Source of the DNA: Pedobacter arcticus A12
GTDB lineage: Bacteria > Bacteroidota > Bacteroidia > Sphingobacteriales > Sphingobacteriaceae
Length of the DNA: 64,000 nucleotides
NCBI RefSeq assembly: GCF_000302595.1
Contig: NZ_AKZJ01000014.1
Span: 1-64,000 of the forward strand
Direction of reading: 5' to 3'
A program made the position numbers and the translations under genes. Below the pieces are notes generated by a model. That model was not told the origin of the DNA, did not search any database, and saw only the letters and a program-made list of their open reading frames with translations. This document shows positions 34,095 through 44,151 of the stretch, in pieces; positions within the stretch are counted from its first letter, which is position 1; every line of letters begins with the position of its first letter.

Positions 34095-35903
34095 ATGATT
34101 AAAAAATTAATACTCATTAATACCATTTTTTGCAGTCTTACGCTTTTCTCCTGCGGACAAGATCATGTAGAAAGCGAAAACTGGCTTACCAAGTTTAAAA
34201 GCGCCAGCGAAAGTACCGTTGTTTTAAATAACGAATCGAACCTGGTCCCGCTTAAAAACCTGGACCAACGGAAAATAGCGTTTGTTGACTTGGGTTTTAG
34301 CCACTTTATGGTTTTCGACAGTCTTTTAAACAAATACGATAAAACGGATTTTTTTAATGGTAATATCTATTGCGCTAATCAAGAATTCAATAAATTATTG
34401 GACGATTTAAAATATCACAACACGGTAATTGTAACCTTGTCAGATGTTTCTGTGTTCAACACCGATGTATTGGACTTACTCGCTAAACTCCAAATAAAAA
34501 AGAATTTAATTATTGCGCTTTTTGGGGATGCTAAAAGTTTAACAAAGCTAGATAATATGAATGCGCCGATAATCTGGAGTCCTTTACATACCAATGAAAG
34601 CGCAAGTTTTAGCGCACAACTGGTTTTTGGAGGAACAGAAACTAAAGCGGTATTGCCACAGAGCTATACCGAGAAATATCAGGCTGGAGCAGGAACCAAG
34701 ATAGAAAAAATTAGACTTAAATATACCGTACCAGAAGAGGTTGGAATAAACATCGAAGATTTAAAAGAAATTGATGCCATTGCCACAGAAGCCATCAGTA
34801 AAAAAGCAACGCCCGGCTGTGTGGTATTGGTTGCTAAAGACGGAAAGGTGATTTTCAACAGGGCTTATGGAACGCATACTTATGATAGCGGTGCACAGAA
34901 AGAACAAGTAAGTGATATTTTCGATCTAGCATCTATCACCAAAACATCCGCCACAACTTTAGAGGCGATGAGACTTTATGAAAACAATAAACTAAATTTA
35001 GATACAGCTATTAGTACTTATCTGGCCCAAACCAAAGACACAGATAAAAGCACTATTAAAGTCCGTGAGCTATTATTGCACCAAGCGGGGCTTATCCCTT
35101 TTATTCCCTTTTATGCAAACTTAAAGCCCCAGGATTTCAGCCGAGATTCGTCCGAAACCTACAACATTAAAGTGGCAGACAGCTTTTTTATGCAGAAAAG
35201 TTACTACAAAGATGTAATGTGGCAACAGATGCTAAAAAGCCCAATTAAAACCAGGGGTAAATATGTATACAGCGATTTAAGCATGTATTTTATGAAAGAG
35301 ATTTTGGAAACCATTACCCAAAAGCCTTTGGAAAATTATGTTTCGGAAAACTTTTATAAACCATTAGGGATGTACACCACAGGCTTTAATCCGCGATATC
35401 GCTTTTTAAAATCACAGATTGTACCTACAGAGCAGGACGCATATTTCCGTAAAACACTTTTATGGGGTTACGTACATGACCAAGGCGCCGCAATGGTAGG
35501 TGGCGTAGCAGGACATGCCGGTTTGTTTTCTAACGCTTCTGATTTGGCAATCTTATACCAGATGCTTTTAAACAAAGGAACTTATGGCGGTAAAACCTAT
35601 TTTAAACCGTCAACGGTTTCTTTATTTACTGCTAAACAATCTGATATTAGTCGGCGTGGTTTAGGTTTTGATGGATGGGATGCCGAGTCAAAGACCGGCT
35701 ATCCTTCTAAATTGGCGTCGTCCAAAACTTTTGGACATACTGGCTATACGGGAACAGCAGTTTGGGTAGATCCAAAGGAGAACTTGGTTTATATTTTTCT
35801 TTCAAATCGGGTAAATCCAGAAGTTAACAACAAGCTTTCTAGTTTAGATATCCGCCCACGGATACAGGACGCCATTTATAAAGCTATACAAAAATCAAAA
35901 TAG
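34095..35903 (+). CDS. Lipoprotein serine hydrolase (beta-lactamase family) with GH3 C-terminal-like domain
   Basis: The 602-residue protein has a lipobox LFSC (Cys20). Residues about 35-205 resemble the C-terminal domain of GH3 N-acetylhexosaminidases (NNESNLVPLKNL; AQLVFGGTETKAVLPQSY). From about 215 a class C beta-lactamase/PBP-like domain follows with SxxK at Ser280-Lys283 (ASITKTS), YSD (KYVYSDLSMYF) and HTG (FGHTGYTGTAVWVDP). In related Bacteroidota proteins the full GH3 barrel precedes these parts; here it is missing. It probably acts on peptidoglycan or another ester or amide outside the inner membrane. Confidence 0.82.
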   Translation: MIKKLILINTIFCSLTLFSCGQDHVESENWLTKFKSASESTVVLNNESNLVPLKNLDQRKIAFVDLGFSHFMVFDSLLNKYDKTDFFNGNIYCANQEFNKLLDDLKYHNTVIVTLSDVSVFNTDVLDLLAKLQIKKNLIIALFGDAKSLTKLDNMNAPIIWSPLHTNESASFSAQLVFGGTETKAVLPQSYTEKYQAGAGTKIEKIRLKYTVPEEVGINIEDLKEIDAIATEAISKKATPGCVVLVAKDGKVIFNRAYGTHTYDSGAQKEQVSDIFDLASITKTSATTLEAMRLYENNKLNLDTAISTYLAQTKDTDKSTIKVRELLLHQAGLIPFIPFYANLKPQDFSRDSSETYNIKVADSFFMQKSYYKDVMWQQMLKSPIKTRGKYVYSDLSMYFMKEILETITQKPLENYVSENFYKPLGMYTTGFNPRYRFLKSQIVPTEQDAYFRKTLLWGYVHDQGAAMVGGVAGHAGLFSNASDLAILYQMLLNKGTYGGKTYFKPSTVSLFTAKQSDISRRGLGFDGWDAESKTGYPSKLASSKTFGHTGYTGTAVWVDPKENLVYIFLSNRVNPEVNNKLSSLDIRPRIQDAIYKAIQKSK

Positions 35904-35941
35904 TACGAACAAAAAGGCTTGGTATTTGTTATCCTAGCATT

Positions 35942-36427
35942 ATGAACAAATTTATACTTAAAAACAGCCTTTTTAAGGCATTGATGGTTGTTATGGTCAG
36001 CCTTTTCATTACTGCATGTTCAAAAAAGGTAGTGAACCCAGAAGTTCAACGATTGCAATCGCAAAAAGAGCTTTTAGATCTTAACACAAAACTTAATAAG
36101 CTTAATCTTTCACTAGAAAAAGAGCTCGGAAACGTTAATTCTTTGGTAGCAGATGTTGACAAAGCCAATGATAAAGCGAGTAAGTCAGCTTCGGAAGCCA
36201 GTAAAAGATCAGCAGATGTTTCAAAACATCCGGGCGATAGTCGTATTGCTAAAAAGGCAGATAAAGCGTCTAGAAATGCTGCAAGTGATGCAAAAAGAGC
36301 TTTGAAGCTTAACAAGAAATTGAGCGGTGCTAATGATAAAGTAAAGAGCTATCAAAAAGATATCGCAAACACGCAAACAAAACTAGGGGAGCTTAATTCA
36401 AAAATTAACTTTGCGCCAAACGAGTAA
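35942..36427 (+). CDS. Coiled-coil lipoprotein of unknown function
   Basis: The 161-residue protein has a signal sequence with lipobox ITAC (Cys26). The rest is almost entirely helical and rich in Lys, Ala, Ser and Asp, with heptad-like runs (VQRLQSQKELLDLNTKLNKL; ANDKASKSASEASKRS). The pattern recalls murein-lipoprotein-like or YgdR-like envelope spacers but no family is recognised. It is between the serine hydrolase (38 nt upstream) and bshA. Confidence 0.65.
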   Translation: MNKFILKNSLFKALMVVMVSLFITACSKKVVNPEVQRLQSQKELLDLNTKLNKLNLSLEKELGNVNSLVADVDKANDKASKSASEASKRSADVSKHPGDSRIAKKADKASRNAASDAKRALKLNKKLSGANDKVKSYQKDIANTQTKLGELNSKINFAPNE

Positions 36428-36540
36428 ATTTTTTCGAAGCGCTGATTAAATGGTGGAAACACCTTGTTTTCTTACATTAACGTTACTTAATTCCACGGCA
36501 GAAACGTTTAGTTTTGTGCCAGTTATTCAACAAAATAGAA

Positions 36541-37683
36541 ATGAAGATAGGGATCGTTTGTTATCCAACATTTGGAGGTAGTGGTGTAGTGGCTACCGAA
36601 TTAGGTAAAGCACTTGCAGATAATGGGCATCAGGTCCATTTTATCACTTATAGCCAGCCGGCAAGGCTGGATTTCTTTTCAGAAAATCTTTTTTACCACG
36701 AAGTTTCGGTATCCAACTATCCCTTGTTTGATTACGCACCTTACGAGCTGGCTCTGTCTAGCAAAATGGTGGACGTGGTCCGTTTCGAAAAATTGGATAT
36801 TTTACACGTTCACTACGCTATTCCACATGCTTCGGCTGCGTTTATGGCCAAGCAAATCTTGGCAACCTACAATATTCATATCCCAGTTGTTACCACCTTA
36901 CACGGTACAGATATTACTTTGGTGGGCAGAGATGTGACTTTTAAACCAGTGGTAACTTTTTCCATCAACCAGTCTGATGGTGTTACCGCCGTTTCCGAAG
37001 ATTTAAAGAGGTCAACTTATGATCATTTTGAAATCACCAAAGACATTAGGGTAATCCCTAACTTTATTGATCTTAACCGCTTCAGCTTAAAACCAAAAGA
37101 TCATTTCAAAAAGGCGATTGCCCCACAAAATGAGCGCATCATTGCACATACCTCCAACTTTAGAAAAGTAAAGCGTACGCAGGATGTCATGTATATTTTT
37201 CAGAAAGTTTTAAAGGACGTTCCGGCTAAGCTTTTAATGGTAGGCGATGGTCCAGAGCGTGTAAACTGTGAACAGATTGCCAGAGAATTAGGCATTTGCG
37301 AACATGTTAGGTTTTTAGGAAAACAAGACGCTGTGGAAGAAATTCTTTCAGTTTCGGATTTGTTTCTGATACCTTCTGCTTCCGAAAGTTTTGGACTGGC
37401 AGCCTTAGAAGCTATGGCCTGTAAAGTGCCGGTTATTTCTTCAAATATTGGTGGCCTACCCGAACTAAACGTAGATGGTGTTACTGGTTTTATGGATAAT
37501 GTTGCCGATGTAGAAAGTATGGCTAAACATGCCGTTTATATTTTACAAGACGATGCCCGTTTGGCAGAGTTCAAAGAAAATGCTTTAAAAAGAGCCAAAG
37601 AATTTGCGCTGGATCGTATTTTACCCCTGTATGAAGATTTTTATAATGAGATAATTGCGTTGAGTAAGGCTGGGCTAGCATAG
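36541..37683 (+). CDS. bshA: N-acetyl-alpha-D-glucosaminyl L-malate synthase BshA
   Basis: BshA joins GlcNAc from UDP-GlcNAc to L-malate, the first step of bacillithiol synthesis. The 380-residue GT4 protein starts MKIGIVCYPTFGGSGVVATE, the diagnostic BshA glycine loop. HVHYAIPHASAAFMAK, VVTTLHGTDITLVG and the C-terminal SASESFGLAALEAMACKVPV donor site follow. The ATG at 36541 is chosen because the nine upstream residues are unconserved. No bshB or bshC is in the window. Confidence 0.94.
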   Translation: MKIGIVCYPTFGGSGVVATELGKALADNGHQVHFITYSQPARLDFFSENLFYHEVSVSNYPLFDYAPYELALSSKMVDVVRFEKLDILHVHYAIPHASAAFMAKQILATYNIHIPVVTTLHGTDITLVGRDVTFKPVVTFSINQSDGVTAVSEDLKRSTYDHFEITKDIRVIPNFIDLNRFSLKPKDHFKKAIAPQNERIIAHTSNFRKVKRTQDVMYIFQKVLKDVPAKLLMVGDGPERVNCEQIARELGICEHVRFLGKQDAVEEILSVSDLFLIPSASESFGLAALEAMACKVPVISSNIGGLPELNVDGVTGFMDNVADVESMAKHAVYILQDDARLAEFKENALKRAKEFALDRILPLYEDFYNEIIALSKAGLA

Positions 37684-38105
37684 GTTTTTTTGAAAAAGAA
37701 CGCTCAACACTTTTGGCGGCCAGCAGTCCCGCTTTCCATTACAAATCCTCATTCCGCAAGCTCCATTGTGGGTTTTCCATTGCAATCGGGTTTAGGAACA
37801 TTGGCTTGTGCAGAGAAAGATTTCGTCACGCTAAGCTTAGCGAAACCTGCCTACTGGAAAGCAGGTATCTTCCGTCCAAGCAGGGTTTCTCTTTTCGAGA
37901 ACCCTGCGTTTACATACAGCTAAATAATCAAAACTCAATTAACGCAGTGTCGTCTGCGACAGACCCCGCTTGAACAAAGCAGACGACCGATACTTATACA
38001 AATCTCATATAGCATTCTCAAACAAATAATCCCAAACCCAAAATATTAGTCCTAAAATATTAAATTTGGAAAAATGCTTTTTTCAAAGGCAAAACAAAAA
38101 CAAAC
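37684..38105. repeat. Palindrome-rich intergenic region
   Basis: This 420 nt gap has no gene but at least three inverted repeats. One pairs CCTGC with GCAGG near 37846-37865. A second pairs GCAGGGTTTCTC with GAGAACCCTGC near 37880-37908. A third pairs GTCGTCTGC with GCAGACGAC near 37950-37988. GC content is above its surroundings. It looks like a cluster of REP/BIME-type elements. Confidence 0.6.
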
Positions 38106-40919
38106 ATGTCAAAAAAACTCTTTCTTTTAGACGGAATGGCGCTGGTTTACCGAGCACATTTCGCGTTAAGCAAAAACCCAAGATTCACTTCTCACGGTAT
38201 CAACACCTCGGCAGTAATGGGCTTTACCAATACTTTGTTAGAGGTTTTAAAGAAAGAGAAACCATCACATATCGCCGTAGTTTTTGATACGGCAGCGCCA
38301 ACGGAAAGGCATACTGATTACGAAGCTTACAAAGCCCAGCGCCAAGCCATGCCCGAAGATCTTTCGGCAGCTTTACCTTATGTGGTAAAGTTGATTGAGG
38401 GTTTTAACATTCCTGTGCTTACCTCAGATGGTTTTGAGGCCGATGACATTATAGGCACTTTGGCCAAGCAAGCCGAGAAAGAAGGCTTTACCGTTTACTG
38501 CATGACGCCAGATAAGGATTTTGCACAACTCGTTTCAGAGAATATTTACATGTATAAACCCGCTAGAATGGGAAACGACATGGAAATTTTAGGTGTGAAA
38601 GAGGTTCTGGCGAAATGGGAGATTGAGCATGTGCATCAGGTAATTGATATTTTAGGCTTATGGGGAGATGCCGTGGATAACATCCCTGGAATCCCTGGAA
38701 TTGGAGAAAAAACTGCTAAAAGTTTGATAAAAACTTACGGCTCTATGGAAAACATCATTGCCCATAGTCACGAGTTAAAGGGAAAGCAACGAGAAAACGT
38801 CGAGAATTTTGCAGAACAAGGTTTGCTTTCTAAAAAATTAGCAACCATTATATTGAATGCTCCAGTTGAATTTCACGAGGAAAGTTTCAGAATTGGTCCG
38901 CCCGATAAAGAAAAACTAGAACCGCTTTTTGCAGAACTGGAGTTTAGAACTTTGGGGCGCCGAGTATTTGGCGAAGATTTTAGCGTGAGCGATGTTAAAG
39001 GAAACACCAGCGGACAAATGGATTTGTTTGGCAAACCCACAGAAGCGCAAGGAATCACAAATATCAACATTACGCCAGCCCAAGCCGGTACTTTTGTAGA
39101 AGGTGGAAAAAATATAGAAAATACGCTACACGCTTATCATTTAATGGATGATACGGCAAAGCGAACAGAGCTAATTACGCTTTTACAGCAACAAAAAGCT
39201 TTCGCTTTTGATACGGAAACCACTGGTATTGATGCAAACAATGCAGAACTAGTTGGATTTTCTTTCAGCTTTAAACCAGCAGAAGCCTACTACGTTCCGC
39301 TTCCTTTTGATTTTGACGAATGTAGAAAAATCGTTCATGAGTTTGCGGACGTATTACAAACGCCGTCCATCAAAAAAATTGGTCAGAATTTAAAATACGA
39401 CATCCTTATTTTAAAATGGTACGGCATTGAAGTTGCCGGCGAACTATTTGACACCATGTTGGCGCATTACCTTTTAGACCCAGATACTCGCCATAATATG
39501 GATGTTTTGGCCGAAAATTATTTGGGTTATACCCCAGTTTCCATTACGGAACTCATCGGTAAAAAAGGAAAAAACCAAGGTAATATGCGTGATATCGATG
39601 TAGAAACGGTAAAAGAATACGCCTCCGAAGATGCCGATATCACTTTGCAACTGCATAATGTGTTTGCGCCAATGCTCAAAGAATCTAACGCTACAAAATT
39701 AGTTTCGGAAGTGGAGAACCCGTTGATTTACGTATTGGCAGCTATGGAAATTGAAGGTGTGCGTATTGATATGGAGCAATTGCAAAAATACTCCATAGAG
39801 CTTGAAAAGGACATTGTCCGTTTAGAAGCTTCCGTTTATGAAAAAGCGGGTGTTAAATTCAATTTGGCATCGCCTAAACAGCTCGGAGAAGTTTTATTTG
39901 ATAAGTTAAAGCTGGACGATAAAGCCAAGAAAACCAAAACCGGACAGTACCAAACTGGCGAAGATATTCTGTTGGCTTTAGCGCCGAAATCTGATATTGT
40001 GCAGGATATTGTAGATTTTAGGCAGTTGTGTAAACTTAAATCAACTTACGTAGATGCTTTGCCTTTGCTGATTAACCCAAAAACCGGAAGAGTTCATACT
40101 TCTTACAACCAAGCCGTTGCAGCAACCGGAAGGTTAAGTTCTAACAATCCGAATCTGCAAAATATCCCAATTAGAACAGCTCGTGGAAGAGAAGTACGAA
40201 AAGCTTTTATCCCGAGAGATGAAAACCATATTTTGCTTTCCGCAGATTATTCGCAGATTGAACTGCGCATCATCGCAGAAATTAGTGAAGATCCAAATAT
40301 GATGGAAGCCTTTACACAAGGTTTGGATATCCACACCGCAACGGCAGCAAAAGTTTATGGAATTGCGTTAGAGGAAGTGACTTCGGACCAGCGTCGGAAT
40401 GCCAAAGCGGTAAACTTCGGCATCATTTACGGTCAGTCCGCTTTTGGCTTATCGCAAACTTTGGGTATTCCAAGAAAAGAAGCTGCAGAGATTATTGAAA
40501 ACTATTTTGAGCAGTACGCAGGCATTAAAAAATATATGTCGGATACCATGAATTTCGCCCGTGAAAACGGCTATGTGGAAACCATCATGGGCAGGCGAAG
40601 ATATTTGCGAGACATCAACTCGGCAAACCAAACTGTACGTGGTTTTGCAGAACGAAATGCAATTAATGCCCCAATACAAGGTTCCGCAGCAGATATGATT
40701 AAGATTGCGATGATCCAGATCCATAAAGATATCATTGACCAGAAACTACAATCAAAAATGACTATGCAAGTGCATGATGAGCTTGTTTTTGACGTGTTTA
40801 TCTCTGAAAAGGAACAGATGAAGGAGATTATTAAAACCAGAATGCAGAACGCGATTAAAACTAAAATTCCTTTGGTTGTGGAGGTTGGAGAAGGTTTGAA
40901 TTGGCTGGAGGCACATTAA
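38106..40919 (+). CDS. polA: DNA polymerase I
   Basis: PolA fills gaps and removes RNA primers. The 937-residue protein has all three domains. The 5' nuclease is about residues 1-290 (LFLLDGMALVYRAHFALSKN; DGFEADDIIGTLA; GIPGIGEKTAKSLI). The 3'-5' exonuclease is about 350-530 with intact acidic residues (FAFDTETTG; GQNLKYDILIL; YASEDADITLQ). The polymerase is 540-937 (SADYSQIELRIIAEIS; RRNAKAVNFGIIYGQSAFGL; MQVHDELVFDV). Proofreading is therefore predicted active. Confidence 0.97.
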   Translation: MSKKLFLLDGMALVYRAHFALSKNPRFTSHGINTSAVMGFTNTLLEVLKKEKPSHIAVVFDTAAPTERHTDYEAYKAQRQAMPEDLSAALPYVVKLIEGFNIPVLTSDGFEADDIIGTLAKQAEKEGFTVYCMTPDKDFAQLVSENIYMYKPARMGNDMEILGVKEVLAKWEIEHVHQVIDILGLWGDAVDNIPGIPGIGEKTAKSLIKTYGSMENIIAHSHELKGKQRENVENFAEQGLLSKKLATIILNAPVEFHEESFRIGPPDKEKLEPLFAELEFRTLGRRVFGEDFSVSDVKGNTSGQMDLFGKPTEAQGITNINITPAQAGTFVEGGKNIENTLHAYHLMDDTAKRTELITLLQQQKAFAFDTETTGIDANNAELVGFSFSFKPAEAYYVPLPFDFDECRKIVHEFADVLQTPSIKKIGQNLKYDILILKWYGIEVAGELFDTMLAHYLLDPDTRHNMDVLAENYLGYTPVSITELIGKKGKNQGNMRDIDVETVKEYASEDADITLQLHNVFAPMLKESNATKLVSEVENPLIYVLAAMEIEGVRIDMEQLQKYSIELEKDIVRLEASVYEKAGVKFNLASPKQLGEVLFDKLKLDDKAKKTKTGQYQTGEDILLALAPKSDIVQDIVDFRQLCKLKSTYVDALPLLINPKTGRVHTSYNQAVAATGRLSSNNPNLQNIPIRTARGREVRKAFIPRDENHILLSADYSQIELRIIAEISEDPNMMEAFTQGLDIHTATAAKVYGIALEEVTSDQRRNAKAVNFGIIYGQSAFGLSQTLGIPRKEAAEIIENYFEQYAGIKKYMSDTMNFARENGYVETIMGRRRYLRDINSANQTVRGFAERNAINAPIQGSAADMIKIAMIQIHKDIIDQKLQSKMTMQVHDELVFDVFISEKEQMKEIIKTRMQNAIKTKIPLVVEVGEGLNWLEAH

Positions 40920-41220
40920 TAAATTATTACTCCGCTGTTCGGGATGTTAGCGTAGCGCATCCCGAAATGCAAAATAAAGCGGATTTGCAATCCCATCTGC
41001 GATAAGCGCTCTGCATTATAATAAAATTGAAGGATTACAAATCCGCACCGCTAAATAATTCGACATCCCCTAACGGAACATGTCGAACAACTTAAAACTA
41101 TAAATCAAAATAGTTTTCCACTCGCATCTATGGGGGCTTAGTGTATTTTATTTAAAATGTTTCTAAATAGACAATACATGACGGTTAATAACAGTTATTG
41201 CAATTTTATTGTCATATAAT
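40920..41220. repeat. Palindromic repeats after polA
   Basis: Nested inverted repeats are seen. TTCGGGATG (40938) pairs with CATCCCGAA (40969). GCGGATTTGCAATCC (40979) pairs imperfectly with GGATTACAAATCCGC (41032). TTCGACAT (41058) pairs with ATGTCGAA (41080). No gene is present. This has the look of a composite REP-type element. Confidence 0.6.
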
Positions 41221-41223
41221 AGA

Positions 41224-41231
41224 TACTTTTG
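41224..41231 (+). promoter_or_regulatory. Candidate -7 element of the sdh operon
   Basis: TACTTTTG fits TAnnTTTG, 33 nt before the sdhC start. A TTG at 41198-41200 is 23 nt upstream, slightly beyond the usual spacing. Confidence 0.5.
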
Positions 41232-41264
41232 TAGCCGTAAAACCATCAAATACCAAAATATATA

Positions 41265-42032
41265 ATGAGTAATTTTTCAAAAGCATTTTCTTCCACACTC
41301 GGTAGAAAACTGATTATGAGTTTAACAGGGCTCTTTTTGTGTTCGTTTTTGATCATTCACCTTATCGGGAATTTTCAATTATTCAAAAACGACGACGGCC
41401 TAGGCTTTAACCAGTATGCGCATTTTATGACACATTTTACACCAATTAAGGTGGTGTCGTACTTATTGTACGCTTCTATTATTGTGCATAGCGTTTGGGC
41501 AATCATCATTACCAGAAAAAATAGAGCTGCTCGTCCGGTAGCTTACGCTATTAAACCTAAAGACGGTAGTATTTGGTCTTCTCGTAACATGGGGATATTG
41601 GGAACAATTATTTTTGTTTTTATTGTAGTGCACATGAGCAACTTTTGGTACAAATATCACCAAGGTTATACACCCTATATCGAATATCAAACAGATGTAA
41701 AAACAGGTGCTACTACAAGTAGAGTTTTAGATGCTTCTGAATTTAAACAATACACCGTATATGTAGAAAACGGTGTAGAAGTAATACAAACTGAAGATTT
41801 GTATAAAGAAGTTGCTATCGCATTTCAGCAATGGTGGTTAGTTGCTTTTTACGTGTTAGCGATGGCTGCATTGGCATTTCACCTCATCCATGGTTTCCAA
41901 AGTGCTTTTCAAACGTTGGGCTGGAACCACAGAAAGTACTTTCCAATTGCTAAATTTTTGGGTGTATGGGGTTTTGGATTGTTGATTCCAATCGGGTTCG
42001 CTTTAATGCCATTATATTTTCTGTTTAAATAA
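41265..42032 (+). CDS. sdhC: Succinate dehydrogenase/fumarate reductase cytochrome b subunit
   Basis: The 255-residue membrane subunit has five hydrophobic helices and the di-heme type B arrangement, with histidines in LFLCSFLIIHLIGNFQLF, YASIIVHSVWAI, VVHMSNFWYK and AFHLIHGFQSAFQ. It anchors SdhAB and passes electrons to quinone. Start MSNFSKAF lies 33 nt after a -7 box. It is first in sdhCAB. Confidence 0.92.
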   Translation: MSNFSKAFSSTLGRKLIMSLTGLFLCSFLIIHLIGNFQLFKNDDGLGFNQYAHFMTHFTPIKVVSYLLYASIIVHSVWAIIITRKNRAARPVAYAIKPKDGSIWSSRNMGILGTIIFVFIVVHMSNFWYKYHQGYTPYIEYQTDVKTGATTSRVLDASEFKQYTVYVENGVEVIQTEDLYKEVAIAFQQWWLVAFYVLAMAALAFHLIHGFQSAFQTLGWNHRKYFPIAKFLGVWGFGLLIPIGFALMPLYFLFK

Positions 42033-42089
42033 TAAAAAAATTCAGTCAGCGCTATTGATGCTCGGCTAATAAATAAAATTAAGATAAAG

Positions 42090-44024
42090 ATGAAGTTAGA
42101 TGCTAAAATTCCAGAAGGCCCACTAGCCGAAAAATGGAACAAACATAAATTCGATCTAAAACTGGTAAACCCAGCCAATAAGCGTAAGTATGATGTAATT
42201 GTAGTTGGTACAGGCTTGGCTGGTGCTTCTGCGGCGGCATCATTAGCAGAACTAGGATATAATGTAAAAGCATTTTGTTTTCAGGATAGTCCACGTAGAG
42301 CGCATTCAATTGCTGCTCAGGGTGGGATTAATGCTGCAAAAAATTATCCTAATGATGGTGACTCTGTTTATCGTTTGTTTTACGATACCATTAAAGGTGG
42401 TGATTACCGCTCTAGAGAAGGTAATGTTTACCGTTTGGCGGAGGTTTCTGTAAATATTATTGACCAATGCGTTGCACAAGGAGTACCTTTCGCTCGTGAG
42501 TATGGAGGTTTGTTAGATAACCGTTCTTTCGGCGGTGCACAGGTATCTCGTACTTTTTACGCAAAAGGACAAACTGGTCAGCAACTTTTACTAGGCGCAT
42601 ATTCTGCTCTAAATCGCCAAATTGAATTAGGAAAAGTAAAAATGTACACTCGTTCAGAAATGTTGGACGTGGTTGTAGTTGACGGGAAAGCGCAAGGTAT
42701 TATTACCCGTAATTTAATTACCGGTCAGGTTGATACGCACAGCGGTCATGCCGTTCTATTATGTACTGGTGGTTACGGAAACGTATTTTATCTTTCTACC
42801 AATGCGATGGGAAGCAATGTTACTGCAGCCTGGAGAGCGCACAAAAAAGGAGCTTATTTTGCAAATCCTTGCTACACGCAAATTCACCCAACTTGTATCC
42901 CGGTAACTGGCGATCACCAATCTAAACTGACGTTAATGTCAGAGTCGTTACGTAATGATGGTAGAGTTTGGGTTCCTAAAACCTTAGAATTATCTCAGAA
43001 ATTACAAAAAGGAGAGCTAAAAGCTAAAGATATTAAAGAAGCAGATAGAGACTACTATTTAGAGCGTAAGTATCCATCTTTTGGAAACTTAGTTCCACGT
43101 GATGTAGCTTCAAGAAATGCAAAACAAGTTTGTGACGAAGGTAGAGGTGTTGGAAAATCTGGTTTAGCAGTTTATCTTGATTTTGCAGATTCTATTGGAA
43201 GGTTGGGTCAGCCTGCAGTTGCAGCTAAATATGGTAACTTGTTTGATATGTATCAACAGATTACTGACGAGAATCCGTACGAAGTGCCAATGCGTATTTA
43301 TCCAGCTGTTCACTATACCATGGGCGGGCTTTGGGTAGATTATAATTTAATGACGAGCTTACCTGGACTTTATTGTTTGGGAGAAGCAAATTTCTCTGAT
43401 CATGGTGCAAACCGTTTAGGTGCTTCTGCATTAATGCAAGGTTTGGCCGATGGATATTTTGTAATTCCTTATACGGTTGGGGATTATTTAGCCAACATTG
43501 GTCCTGCACCTATAGATGCAAGCCGACCGGAATTTGCAAAAGCAAAAGCTGAAGTTGAAGAAAAAATCAAAACTTTATTATCCTTAAACGGAACAAGAAC
43601 TGTAGATGAGTACCACCGCGATTTAGGTCATATCATGTGGGAATACTGCGGAATGTCTCGTACTGCGGAAGGTTTACAAAAAGCGAAAGGCTTAATTGCA
43701 GATCTTAGAAATTCTTTCTGGAAAGATGTGATTGTTGTTGGTGAAAATGAAGAGGTTAACCAATCATTAGAAAAAGCAGGTAGAGTCGCAGATTTTATTG
43801 AGCTGGGCGAATTGATGGTTGATGATGCACTTAACCGCAGTGAATCTTGTGGAGGTCACTTTAGAGAAGAATCTCAAACACCAGAAGGCGAGGCTTTAAG
43901 AAAAGATGATGAGTTTGCATATGTAGCAGCTTGGGAGTTCAAAGGTATTAACATGCCGGAAGCGCTTCATAAAGAAGAATTGATTTTTGAAAACGTTAAA
44001 TTAACACAAAGAAGTTATAAATAG
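42090..44024 (+). CDS. sdhA: Succinate dehydrogenase/fumarate reductase flavoprotein subunit
   Basis: The 644-residue subunit oxidises succinate with covalent FAD. It has the N-terminal dinucleotide fold [19 protein letters not shown], the FAD-linked histidine in [16 protein letters not shown], the active-site region [15 protein letters not shown] and [18 protein letters not shown]. Length and sequence match the Bacteroidota/epsilon type. It lies 57 nt after sdhC. Confidence 0.96.
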   Translation: MKLDAKIPEGPLAEKWNKHKFDLKLVNPANKRKYDVIVVGTGLAGASAAASLAELGYNVKAFCFQDSPRRAHSIAAQGGINAAKNYPNDGDSVYRLFYDTIKGGDYRSREGNVYRLAEVSVNIIDQCVAQGVPFAREYGGLLDNRSFGGAQVSRTFYAKGQTGQQLLLGAYSALNRQIELGKVKMYTRSEMLDVVVVDGKAQGIITRNLITGQVDTHSGHAVLLCTGGYGNVFYLSTNAMGSNVTAAWRAHKKGAYFANPCYTQIHPTCIPVTGDHQSKLTLMSESLRNDGRVWVPKTLELSQKLQKGELKAKDIKEADRDYYLERKYPSFGNLVPRDVASRNAKQVCDEGRGVGKSGLAVYLDFADSIGRLGQPAVAAKYGNLFDMYQQITDENPYEVPMRIYPAVHYTMGGLWVDYNLMTSLPGLYCLGEANFSDHGANRLGASALMQGLADGYFVIPYTVGDYLANIGPAPIDASRPEFAKAKAEVEEKIKTLLSLNGTRTVDEYHRDLGHIMWEYCGMSRTAEGLQKAKGLIADLRNSFWKDVIVVGENEEVNQSLEKAGRVADFIELGELMVDDALNRSESCGGHFREESQTPEGEALRKDDEFAYVAAWEFKGINMPEALHKEELIFENVKLTQRSYK

Positions 44025-44151
44025 TAGGAAGTAAAAAGTAGGAAGTAAAAAAGTAAAAAGTAAAAAGTAAAAAGATGATATGCTGTCTTAATACTTGATA
44101 CTAAATACTAAATACCCAATACTAATACTCACTACTCAATACTAAAGTATT
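44025..44151. repeat. Low-complexity tandem spacer between sdhA and sdhB
   Basis: Bases 44028-44072 are repeated AAGTAAAA/AGTAGGAAGT units, and 44087-44146 are degenerate TACTAAATAC/ATACTCA units. A shorter copy of the first type lies at 31072-31090, and the motif CTTGATACT recurs before nuoF (near 55831-55843). Confidence 0.7.

Noticed and set aside
37690-37973. Short overlapping open frames between bshA and polA
   Set aside because: They run through the palindrome cluster, overlap each other in different frames and show no conserved pattern.
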